Positions 1 through 11,341 of a stretch of DNA of 64,000 nucleotides are shown here, piece after piece (the stretch's first letter is position 1; every line of letters begins with the position of its first letter). The notes under the pieces were generated by a model. The model had not been told where the DNA came from. It did not search any database and was given only the letters and a program-made list of their open reading frames with translations. The DNA lies in the NCBI GenBank assembly GCA_019096065.1, contig JAGUCH010000008.1, positions 1,741,001-1,805,000 of the forward strand, in the 5' to 3' direction. The DNA is from Paracyclopina nana. Lineage: Eukaryota; Arthropoda; Copepoda; Cyclopoida; Cyclopettidae. Position numbers and translations under genes: made by a program.

Positions 1-2752
1 GAGACACTTTTCATCAAGACCATTGTTGTAGTATACTTTTCTTACTCTTGCACCAATGCAATTCTTCTAAAGGAAATTGGAATCCTGGCCTTTCATACTA
101 CAAGTTGATTTAGCCATTTCACAAAAGCTAGCTCACCATCATAAAACTGGGTCAACTGCCATCAGTTTTGAAAATTGCAAGTGACCCAATTATGAGTCTT
201 GTGAAAAAGTGAAAGCAAAAGCACCTTTCAATGCTGCTGTAGCTCGATTTCTGTTTGAGTTAGGGTAATGTTGCATAAAATAAGATACACTTAAAATGAC
301 ATTTTAGCTGGGGTAATTTAAGTACACTTTTGCTCTGGCACCTCTGGTTTGGTCTCTGGTAGCGTTCAGTGTTCTGCGAGAAAACGCGATCTGCTCAAGA
401 ATCTCATTTTAAAGTAACCCTAGACTATTTTTGTTAGTTGCTAGTGGTCACATTTCTTACAATTGCAATATAGTAGTAGTGCCTCTTAAATGAGAATTGG
501 TTTCAAGTGAAAGCCAGCTTCTTTGAGGTAATCACGTGGCATTATGAGATTGTGGTGCGATTGCCAAAGTACCAATAGTTTTGCCATTCTGGCATTCTCA
601 ACCAATTATTCCCATTCCTTGCACACTGCTGCAAATTGCCCATTTGAGTTAATCCTCCAGCAATTGTACTTGCTAACTTTTTATGACTGCCAATTCATTT
701 TTTTATTATTGGCCAATTTAGTGTGATTTTTTTCCTTTCTGCTCAGTCTTCCTCAGGAATTGGTTCAGTTGTTTCAATGTAATTGGGGGAAATTTGTCTT
801 CTTGATACCTCGAGTTGACATGTGGATTGCTTGGACCCGAATAAATGACTAGGGAAAACTGCCGAATCTCCAAATTTATTGCCTTCTACTTATTTTCCTC
901 ATCTGGACTCCCAAGATAGCAGTGAACCACTAATGAAAAGTTCTTTTGGAGGCAATGCATTTGCAAAAAGCTTGATCTTAACACTTTCAATGCCAGTATG
1001 AAAAGCTGAATGCAAATAGAATATGGAAAATCAAGTCCTATTTTTAATTTTAAATGTTCAATTAACTCTTAAAGTAATGAAGAAAAAATACTAAGTGTAA
1101 GTACATACTACATTAATGGTTTTGATTCTGCATGATCCTGAAAAATCTTAACATGAATTAGCAAAAAATGGCAACTCACAACAATTTTGAAATTATTGTT
1201 AAAGTGAGTTCTGTATCAGTGATGACCTCTTCATGGGTTAAAAGTAAGTAGTCTGTCAGCATTTCCAAGCCATTTTTTCCTCATTTCTGAGTCTGAGGAG
1301 GCTTTTTCTCTCTTCTAAGATGATGATGACAGGTCAATCCTTCATCATAAAAGTGGAGTTGGTGGTAGCTGAATAGATTCTAGTGCGAAAATGGAAAGGA
1401 CGATTATCATGATGAGAGAGAGAATTCCATCTCTTTAGAAATTGTGCTACTACTATAGTACTAGAAGTGCACGTGGACAATTCAACCTCAATGGAGAGAA
1501 GAGGACAAAAAATTCCTCAATTGAGAGTCTAGCTGCTATTATGGGACAGCAGTTTTTTGCACTCTTTGCCTTGGTGCTGCTGTGTGCTCCCCTAGTGCCA
1601 TAAGAAGATTGGATCCAGCAAAAGGAAGAAAGTGAATAAGTGGATGAGATGATTGCTTCCCTCTCTCTCTCTCTTCCCCACATGATTTGCTTTCTAAATT
1701 CATTGAGATTTATGAGAGACTTTATTTGATGGCTTTTATCTCATTGATGAATGAGGGTGAATTTCTGACAGTTGGTGTTAAATCTGTAGGCTAACTAATT
1801 GGCAAGCTGTAACTCGACTTTGCAACATTTTGGACTTTTCAAAACATCGTCTAACTTAAAACATAAATTATTTTTTAGTTCACTTGTGAAATGGCAATCT
1901 GAAAGTACCTTAAGATATTTACTCTTAGGTTCTGTTTTAAATGTTGATGATCAAGTACGCACTTTTGTTTGACCTGAAAGTTGGAGATGCGTGACTTTTC
2001 TTGGAACAAATCTCAATTTTAATCTAACATGCTCATTTCAGCTGCAAAACATCTGTCTTCATTGATGGCTGCCATTTTTCATTGGGAATTATGCAATTAT
2101 GTAAGAACCTCGATGACTTTGATGGTGTATATTTGGCAATGTAGCAATTCCCATGGCTCATCAGAATTTCATTTTCCTTTGGCATTTTGACGGCTTTCCC
2201 GTCAGAGCTCTCTTGAGAAATCGACTATAGTAGTGACGGCACTGCTTCTTCAGCCAGATCCTGATCTCATATTCTGTAGCAATATTCGAGCTTGCAAGCA
2301 GGGTCAACTGGCCAGCTCATACAAAATTCAGCACGACACAGGAGACCAAGTTATCAGCCATAAAAGGATTTTGCCCTTTTTCCCTAGAAAATAGTATTCA
2401 GGACAGACACCACTTAGCATTAGAGCCAGAATCTATCCGCGATGATCCATATATATAGTAGTGAAAAAGGGGGCTATTGAAAAATGGCAGCCACCAATGA
2501 AGGTAGCTGTTGCTCAAGTGAGATGAGCAAAGGGGCATAAAATTCATATTTATCCCATGAAAAAACACAACTTTCCAATCCAAACAACGAACAAAGTTCT
2601 TATTTGCGCTGATCTTCTTATCTGGTGTGATACGCCATTTGAAATCATGTAACAACTTTGTTGTTACTTACTAAACAATCATATCTAAGTTCTTTTAAAA
2701 ACGTTAAATTGATCAACAGTTTTACCATCATGATTGTTATAGTTATTTATTT
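1..2752. other. No supported gene
   Basis: AT-rich sequence with one octamer at 1010-1017. Open frames are short. Confidence 0.5.
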
Positions 2753-2930
2753 CGAGCTGGGGCACGTAAAGTAGGGTCATTAAATAGCTGAGCGAGGATT
2801 TTAAAATGGAAAAACTCGAGTACAGCTTTACTAGCCCGAGCCTGCGAGGGCTGTAATTGTACGAGTGTTTTTCCATTTTTAAATCCGAGGTCAGCTATTT
2901 AATGACCCAATTTTACGTGCCCCAGCTCGG
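2753..2930. repeat. Large imperfect palindrome, about 178 bp
   Basis: The left arm begins CGAGCTGGGGCACGTAAA and the right arm ends TTTACGTGCCCCAGCTCG. In between, GGGTCATTAAATAGCTGA faces TCAGCTATTTAATGACCC, and inner short stems meet in a small loop. Transcribed, it would form a long hairpin. Confidence 0.85.
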
Positions 2931-3116
2931 AATATACAATTTTATATTCTGTAATACGATTTTTGAGTGTTTTAATGAAGTTACCGGGCTGCCCCGTGCC
3001 CTAGAAAATACTGCTTGGTTTTTAGTTGCTATGTGAATATCACTGGCTCTCATTAGCTAATATCCAGTGGGTTGGGAGCAATTAAATAGACTTTCAAAAT
3101 CCATTTCTTCAGATGT

Positions 3117-3188
3117 GTTCCTATGGCACATTGGTTAGAGCGCTAGGCTCTTGATTCAGGAGTCTAGGGTTCAAACCCCAGTCATTCC
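3117..3188 (+). pseudogene. tRNA-like sequence with Lys(CUU)-type anticodon loop
   Basis: 72 nt with an A box (TGGCACATTGG), a B box (GGTTCAAACC), a largely pairable anticodon stem and loop CTCTTGA (anticodon CTT), and a 5-nt variable region. The acceptor ends (GTTCCTA and TCATTCC) do not pair, so it should not be an ordinary tRNA. A T7 run (3198-3204) follows, a possible Pol III terminator. Best read as a tRNA-derived repeat or decayed gene. Confidence 0.5.
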
Positions 3189-3261
3189 TCAACTAACTTT
3201 TTTTCTTTATCTGGCTAAAATTATGGTTAAAGTCCTATACATAGCATGCAATTATCATGAT

Positions 3262-3333
3262 GTTTCCATAGCTCAGTGGTTAGAACATTGGGATGCTAAT
3301 CCAACTGTCTGAGGTTCGAATCTTGGATGATCC
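3262..3333 (+). pseudogene. tRNA-like sequence with GCU-type anticodon loop
   Basis: Also 72 nt, starting 145 bp after the first. The A box TAGCTCAGTGG and B box GGTTCGAATC are good. The anticodon stem TTGGG/TCCAA pairs fully around ATGCTAA. The T-stem is poor and the acceptor ends do not pair. T6 at 3338-3343 follows. Confidence 0.5.
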
Positions 3334-3540
3334 TCTCTTTTTTCCAACTTCTTTGGAATTTGCATTACTTCCATGGAATATGAGGGGCATTAAATTACTT
3401 AAAATCCCTCAAATTTGATTCAAGGGCAGTTAAGTATTTAATATCCCCCAAATTGCTTAGAAAGAACTGTGATATAAAAGAGCTGAGTCGGATCGGTAAA
3501 CTGAATTATAACACGAGGAAATCGTATTACAGTATATAAA

Positions 3541-6500
3541 AGCAAAAAAGAGCTTTCCAATTACTTACTGATGAAATTAAAGCCCAACTGCTTTAACTTC
3601 AGCCTAGATTTATTGACTTTACAGAAGCTGCAAAGAGTCAACTCTTTGCAGCTGAGAAAGGCCAATTCCTGTTGCGTTCAAGTCCCAAGGGACCAGAGCC
3701 ATGTCCACTAAAGTATAGCCGAAACTTTTGATGTGCAAAGAGTTCAAAGGCGAATACATTAATGTGGATTCAGCCCGCCCTTTTAGCTTAAGTGTAGAAT
3801 TCTCCAGTGGGTTAGCTTGGCCATATTCATGTCGCGTTTTCTCCCCTTTTCTAGAAAGCACACAACCCACCAAAAGATCATGTTTCCTTTACCAGAAAAA
3901 GACAACCTTAGCCTTTTTTCCCTTTGCTGCAACGTATATACTAGGATCAAAGGAGACATTTTCATGGCTAGCATAATCTTACATAAACATAGGGATATAG
4001 CTGCAGCCAACCCAAAAATTGTACGTACATAGTATTTTCTTTGTGCGTGTATATAGGCTAACTAGAAAGCTTCCAGTTTACCAGTATGCAGCTTTAAGGG
4101 TCAAGCTTTTGAGCCTTTTTTTGGGTGGCCAAAAGTGAAAGCAGCCAAGCTCAATTCAAGTGATGACCAACTCTATGCTGATGACACATTACCACCACCC
4201 ACCCAGCCATCACAGAGTATCCCTTCACTCTGGGGAATCAACTCTGAAAAAGTTCATAAATTATATCCATGAATTTTGAAAGGCGATTTCATATTTTGAA
4301 ATAATGAAACTAATTTGGATTTTACATTACTAGTCAGTGCCAAAAACTGAATTTGAAGGCCCCACTGACGTAGACTGAATTGGCGTCAGTTATTACCAAA
4401 AATACTTAAAAACAAACAAAGAATTATTTTGCATAATGTAAAGAAAGGAACTTTTTCAAGCCACTTTAGCCCCAGTGTGGCCCAAAGAGGATAGGGCAAT
4501 AAAATGAGGATATCAAGATGTATATGCTGCTTTTGAGGCTGCTATCCTCACTTTATGGCCCCCTATGCGCATACTGGAGGTAATGCAGACATTATTTCAC
4601 TGTCAGCCTCCAAAGAGCCCCGCAGTGAATCATCTTCAGAAGGAAAATCAGTTGCCAAAGGAACAGCATTCGCAGGCTGCTGCTACTTTTGCTTCCACAT
4701 CAAAATTGATGACCACTCTGATACGTGACAATCTCGCGACGCTCATAAAATAGATGACCCTGCCAATTTTTACCTACACCATAGACCCTATTCATATTTC
4801 TATAAAGAGGGCAACTTCTGCTTTTGTCTCACAAGATTGCATTCTGCGTCCCTTGGGACAATTTTCACACCTTAGAGCTGCTCACCAACTTGGCCGCCAG
4901 ATGTCGCTTAAAATCAACTTAATGTGAAAGGATGTTTATGAATTAAGCAAATGGTGCAAATACCAACTTTTCACCCTAAAAGCCACACAATTTCAGTTTG
5001 GGAAACTGAAAATAAATTGGCATGATTACAAGTGAGAATCAGAGCTTTAAAATTTGCTTTGAATATGTTGTTTTGGCCAAAAATTATTATCCAGGGCAAA
5101 AAATAAAAAATATCATTGAATGTAGTTGACATTTGCTAGGTGCCTTGGGTAAGAAATGCTCTCTTGAAAGTAAGGCTAGTCATGAAGTAGCCATCAGATT
5201 ACTTTCACTACATTTCTTTGTGAAGAATGATAGTTGGTATTCAGGGCAAAGAGCATTGGCCATCATATCGCCGCGTGATGTGAAAGCCACTGTACTAGAC
5301 TAGCAAGGGTCAAGCAGGGTAGAGATAATGGCTCGTTCCCAAGTCTCTTTTTCAGCTAAGCATAGCTCCAAATTCAACTTTAGGAAGTATGGAAATCGTC
5401 AATGTTTTCCTTTTTGCAAACAATTTAGGCTTTATTGCAAAACAACTTATTCAAATATAATTTGCAAGCAGTGACAGTTAATTGCTATGAATTCAATTTG
5501 CATTCATTTTGCTAAACTGAAGTAAAAGTTCCCTAGTGAAACATTGCTTAGCTAAAATTCGATGATGGGACTAGTTAATGTTATTGTTGTGAAAACGGGC
5601 TAGACTGTTCCCATAGCAGATCAACTTTCTTGGTGGATCGAAACAGATCTCTACTTCTTGGGTACTAAAAACTTATTGCCAACTGTTATGAGAAGCAGCT
5701 TTCTTCGACTTCTCTTACCTTCAACATCCACTTTATTGTGAGAAGTTAACACAAAAAGTGAACCCATTTGTCCGTCTACTTTATAAATGCTCATATTTTC
5801 AACTTGTAATGCTTTCACTTGCTTAAAAATGCTCATAAAAAGAAAAATTTCAATTTTGACAATATTTTAGCTTTTGACTCTTTAAAATATATTTTTTTTA
5901 GCACCAACATGGTAAAATCAAACCTTCAAGCAATTAGACTTGGTTGCCTTCACTACTTTTAGTTTACCAAACTGAAAATAAGGCCAAATGCAAGTCAACA
6001 TTTTCCTTTTTTCTTGCACTGTAATGCTTGTATTTGCATAAATTCCTCATTGGTTCACACTTTAGAAGTAGGGATAAGATGGTGATTTGAATACACAGCT
6101 GACTCAGCAGAAATAAAAAGCAGCTTCCATTGTAATAAATCACTGCTTTGCCACTTCTCCACTCTTTTCTATTTCATCCCCTCAGCTGAGCTCAGTTCAC
6201 TCTCTCTCTCCATTGTTCACCAAGGATTTTCTCACATGTCACAAAATCAAGTTCAACCCTTGAACACTATGGATTTCAAAGTTCTACCAGGACTCCAAAA
6301 CATCCCAGGGGCCAGCCCTGCTTTTTGCCTTTTGTCCTCAACTTTAGCTTGGCTGATCATGATGATTTTTTCTGAGGGGGGAGAAATTCCTCTTTTTAAA
6401 TCCAATTCAAAGCCAACTGCAAAGCAAGGCTTGGTCACACACAATTTTTTTGAGCTTCCAGCCTGAAATAAAGAAGAGAAAAATTTTGTTCAACTGATTT

Positions 6501-7675
6501 TTTCCTTTGTGTTCAAATTCATTATGGTTTACATTGTATGTGTAAAGATGCTCCCACATTTGTCAAAAGTGGTTTGAAATTTACCATTCTAAAAAGACAT
6601 CTTAAGAAAAAAATGAAATTCCTTATAAACCTACAAAAAAGTTCCTTTTTGAGGACTTGTTTCAATGTTTTGAACTTCAGTTTCAGGTTTCCAGGGAACT
6701 TATTTTTCCAAAGTACCTTCCACCTTAAAAAGTTCTGCTTTAAGTGTATTTTGTCACTTTATTTTCTATCACTGAAATTCACAATTTGAATTTTGATGTG
6801 GCTGAGTCTCTGCATTCACTCAAACTGAAGACCAGAGGAGAGAAAGAAAGGGTTATACATGATCATCCAATCCTTTTGCATCCACAAAAGGGGAGGAGGA
6901 GGGTTTTAACCCTTTGCTTTCCTTCCTCTTTGGTATGTGCATATGAAATCAGCATATTCACTTTGGCACACTCCCATTGGTGGAGGTAACAGCCACAGAA
7001 CATTATGGCCTCACCATAGATGAAATTGGAAATTGGGCAATTAACCACAAATTACCTTCAGCCAGTGGCTTCATTTGTGCTATTTCACACTCAGACATTT
7101 GGAGCACAAAAGTGCACAAAAAACTTTTTTTAGTCCTCCAGGTGCTTCAGAGTACTTAGAGTGGTACAGGAAATGAGCTCTAAACATTCAAATGTTGCTC
7201 AAAAGCATTTTCACCCAGGTTTATGACCCTTAATTTACTTACATTTGAAGGAAAGGTCCTTTGTACTTTGTTGTTGCGTTTAAGGCAGTCAATTGCCATG
7301 CTTAAGTTGGAAAAACTATGATTTGCAAATTTTTTCTAGATCTTCATTCCTCAAATAACCGTAAATAAAAATCTATTTAAAAAGATAACTGCTCATTAAC
7401 AGTTTTCGTTTAAGAAGATAGACAGCCGAGCTCAAGTCAACAAAATTGTTGACATATTAGCAATAAGGGAAAACCCTTGAAGAACTCTCCCAAATAAAAT
7501 GAGGATTGATGGCCATTTTTTCAGCAAAAAAAGTGCGTCAAAATGTTGACTCATTGTTGTGGTTGCTATTGAGAAAAGGGTTTTTGTCGGTTAGACCTGG
7601 AATGTTTTGCGGCTGAGGCGTTAATCTGCGGTGCCTGTAATTTGAATATTGATGAAATTAGTCTGCAGATTGGCA
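3541..7675. other. No supported gene
   Basis: Octamers at 5496 and 6032 and a weaker CTCF-like word (CCGCCAGATGTCGC, 4894-4907). No coding signal beyond chance. Confidence 0.5.
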
Positions 7676-8855
7676 ATTTGCATTCCAGCAGCAGGTTGTT
7701 CTCAACTAGTAGTAGTAGTAGTGGCTATGGCAAGTTCGTGAGGGCCATGAATATGGATGAGAATGGAATATTGAGATGGAAATTTTATGCTTCTCAATTT
7801 ACACTCAGCTACTTGGGAGAACGTGAGCTCCAGTCTAATGCTTGTAATTAACCGAATTTATGGGCCGTCCCCATATAATTTGACTACACACTACAGCACA
7901 TCCTACTTTTTATTGACCTTTTATGCTCGTATTTCCCCCACAGTGAACGAACATAATTAAAGCTGGTGGCTCATCTCTGCTCATTTTTGGCAAAAATGTC
8001 TGTCATGGGTTTCTACTTGCTGAAAATCTGATTACAATTTGGGTGTCTTGAGAAATGTCGATAATTTGCATGTCTCATTTTAAATCACGTCAAACCATTT
8101 AAAAACAAGCAGATAAAGCCTGCACTGTGAGGAATTGTCTTGAGAAAAGTCCGTTTACCATTTGATGGTGATTGCCTTTGAAGTGCAAATTGGAAGATTT
8201 TGCCCTGTAATTAGACTGAGTGGTAAATGCAAATTGGAAGCCATCTTGGGCACTTTGCATAATTTTTGAACTTAGTGACCTAATTGACATGTCATCATCC
8301 ATCAAGATAAAAAAGGAGCCTTAAAAACATTTCCTGAATTCCACCCATTTTCCCAGGCTGGTTTCCACATATTTTCCAACATCATTTATAACACACCAAA
8401 ATGCTTTTTCTACTTTAGTAGTATCATGTAGGTTTTTTTGGGCAGCTTCTCCATTGACAAAAAGGGGAACATGTGTGGACACAAGGGGATTATGCAGAAT
8501 ATTGGACAGCAGCATCCGAATTTCCATGGAAATGGAAAAGTCTGGGTAAATATTGACTGGGTTGTTACTAGAAGAAGAAGCAGCAAAAAATGTCGATGAT
8601 TCCTCAGGGGAATCCTACATTTCCAAGATGCCAAAAGCTGCTACATATATATACATTGTACTGAACAGCTGACATTGGATAAAGCTTGTGGCTCATTAAT
8701 GCTCATTTTGCCTTGAAGAGTTCTTCAAGGGTTTTGTCCAGTCTAAAATCTGATACCAATTTTGCTGACTTGTCATGGGCTGTAACATTCAATTTGACGT
8801 ACTTTGGTGAATTCGTCGCACAAAACTCCTCAGATCAAGACATAAAAATGCAAAT
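7676..8855. promoter_or_regulatory. Cluster of four perfect octamer motifs
   Basis: ATGCAAAT or its complement occurs at 7676, 8064, 8227 and 8848. By base composition one would expect fewer than 0.1 in 1.2 kb. Class II POU proteins bind this site, so this may be a distant enhancer, although other explanations for the word are possible. Confidence 0.35.
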
Positions 8856-10946
8856 CTCCCCCATTTATGACAATTATTATTACCAGGGATTTTGGGTGAA
8901 AGAAGGGAGAATCCAGGAGGGGAAAAGGTTTTTTTGTCACATCAGCCAAATTGCATATTCCCTGATCCTGGAAATTCCTCCCCTACAACTAACTAACATG
9001 AAAGGAGAAAAGATAAAAAGTCGAAAGTTCATCCCCTTTCCCTCATCTCACCACGACATCTCCCTTTTTACTACATACATGGAGTATGCAAGTGAGGAGC
9101 ACCAGACATGACCCCCAAAAATACCAACTTTCCTATACAATGCTTCACATGACAAAGGAGGAAAGAATTGACCATTCTTGGGGAGAAAAATAACTATCAT
9201 ACAATAATATAGAGTTGCTTGTCAACACCAGTAAACAAACTGCGAGCAAAAAACGTGGCTACCAGATCATATTCACTGATAAGAGCCGAAGAAGCTTAAA
9301 CTCTTTTTTGCTGCTGGTGTAACTGAGTGTGAACAAAGTTGACATTACACTCACAAACAAAAACCTCAACTTCAAAATTTAATCTTTTTGTCACAGTTTA
9401 ACTAGGCTTACTTTTTGAGGTTTTTTCTAGGCATAATAGAACACTTTGACACTAGGTTCCAACAGCCAAAAGTGAGCCTTGGAATTTCCTCCCCTGTAGC
9501 TGTGCTAACTTTTCTAAAGTAGCTGTAGTTCTTTTTGAATTCAATCAATTTTTATGGCAGGAGCAATTTTCCAGCAGAATTGGGATTCATGATGCAGAAT
9601 GGATTGAGCTATTTCACAGCTGGAGATGATTCAAAGATCACAATTTCACATCTTGTAGCAGGACTACAGCTAAGGAAAAATCTATTCACAGAATTTTCAT
9701 TCTTAGGTCAATTTCAGATTTGGCAACAATTGATTATCATTTCTTTTAGACTTGAATTTGGGCGTTTGTCAACAAACTGCAAATCACAACAAAGTTAAAA
9801 TGTAACTAGTTTGATTGTTTAGGTTTGCATAGCAGTGAATTGCGTGGTAAGCAGACTCTTCTCAGTTTTTAGCTGAGTGCGGCGTCTCTTAGAGCCTAAT
9901 GACTACCTGACCAAAACTATTCAGATCAGACTGCTTTTTTACGCGCTGGTTTCCATAGATAGCCTCTTGTCATCATTTTCGTGTACACATAGCACAATGA
10001 GGGCACACCTAACCCACAGAAAAAAGAATGCCATGTTTTTGAAAAAAAGCCAAAAAAATATTTTTCTTGCTTACCAACCCATTTTAGAAAAGTATTATTT
10101 CCTTATTTGATTTTTTAAGGTCCCGTTAATAGAAAAAATATGGCTTAGTTTTCAATAAAAAGTAACTTGAAATTATTTCAATTGTAAAGTGTAAATCAAG
10201 GGTATCTCATACAATTTTCAAATGCATCTCTATTTTGATTGTAATCTTAGGAATGATTAGTTTTTTGACATTTTCTTTCCTCTTGAGTAAAGCAAGATTT
10301 GTGATTTTTTCTCGCAGGTTTACCCCAGAGTGCGCTGTTGTTGTGTACATAAAAAGCTGCATAGTAATAGAATTTCCCCCTTATGAGGTTTATATTTACA
10401 GCAGCAGGAAATGGGATCCTTGCTGGACATTAATTTGGTCAATAATTATGTCATGAAACCCAGTACATAACTTGCATTCATGGAATGCCAAAAAATGGTG
10501 GCTCTCATTGAGGTTATATAATAATTACTTTTTTGAGATCAATGACTTTGCCACCTGAATTATCATTTCATCTATTGAGCAGGTTTTTCCCCCCTTATCT
10601 AATATGATAAGTGGGCATTGAAAAAATTCTGACTAACCATATGATGAACGGGTATGAATACAAAATTGTGGCCAATTTTCTGCCTGGGTCTTTTCTTGAT
10701 CACGCAATCTGAGCCTTAAATAAGGCGGCCAAGTATAAAGAACAAACTGTTTAACTTGCATGCAAGAAAATCCCATTTTAGCATAATAATGTGTGCACAT
10801 CCCATGAAATTTTGACCCCTTTTATGTGCAGTTCATCTAAATTCGGTCCAATTTGTACTTTTGTTTATTATTGACAATTCCTGCTATCATTCAAAAATGC
10901 TCACACTTTTGCATTTTTCTTCTTTTCAAGCTACACTAAAAGACAT
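8856..10946. other. No supported gene
   Basis: The longest open frame (8686-9111) overlaps the octamer cluster and shows no family resemblance or coding-style codon use. Confidence 0.45.
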
Positions 10947-10948
10947 TA

Positions 10949-11339
10949 GGCCAATTTCACAAAGACAAGCTAAAAAAAGCAAGGTACTTTTGAGGCTTAT
11001 AGCTCAGCAACTACTGAGTCGATTGGCACCAAATTTGGTAGGATTCATAAGAAGAGCCTAATAAGCCACCATACCAAATTTTAAATGAATCTAAGGATCC
11101 CTTCCATAGGCTGACTTTACCTGCCCAAAAAGACAAGCTAGATACCTAGCTTTGCTTAGAAAATGACCTCCTCTAAACGGCCTCGGAACTTAACCAAATT
11201 TGGAACGCAGCTATATGTTGACATTTTGATGAATCCTACCAAGTTTGGTGCCAATACGCTCAGTATTTGCTGAGATATTAGCCTCCAAAGAACCTAGCTT
11301 AGCTTGCCTTAGCTTGACTTCGATAATATGAAATTGGCC
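10949..11339. mobile_element. 391-bp MITE, copy 1 (Tc1/mariner-like TA target)
   Basis: Begins GGCCAATTTCA and ends TGAAATTGGCC, with TA on both sides (10947-10948, 11340-11341). Beyond the perfect ends, the two halves form long imperfect inverted arms: both contain CTCAGCAA.TACTGAG and ATTGGCACCAAA.TTGGTAG. No transposase. TA flanks are typical of Tc1/mariner derivatives. A copy of the same length lies at 21488-21878. Confidence 0.85.
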
Positions 11340-11341
11340 TA

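Larger units (their letters stand above)
2941..3540. repeat. 600-bp segment bounded by inverted repeats, enclosing two tRNA-like sequences
   Basis: TTTATATTCTGTAATACGAT at 2941-2960 faces its reverse complement at 3521-3540 with one mismatch. Weaker pairing continues inward for about 30 bp (GTGTT..AATTCAG..TTACCG types). The palindrome 2753-2930 abuts it on the left. Together they look like one composite foldback-type element; no transposase is seen. Confidence 0.6.

Noticed and set aside
3117..3333. Two functional tRNA genes
   Set aside because: Acceptor stems do not pair and T-stems are imperfect, so ordinary tRNA function is unlikely.
8686..9111. 141-codon plus-strand open frame
   Set aside because: No family resemblance and codon use like the background; about 0.4 such frames are expected by chance.
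11000..11061. Identical short peptide encoded at 11.0 and 21.5 kb
   Set aside because: It lies inside the two MITE copies and is not a conserved protein.
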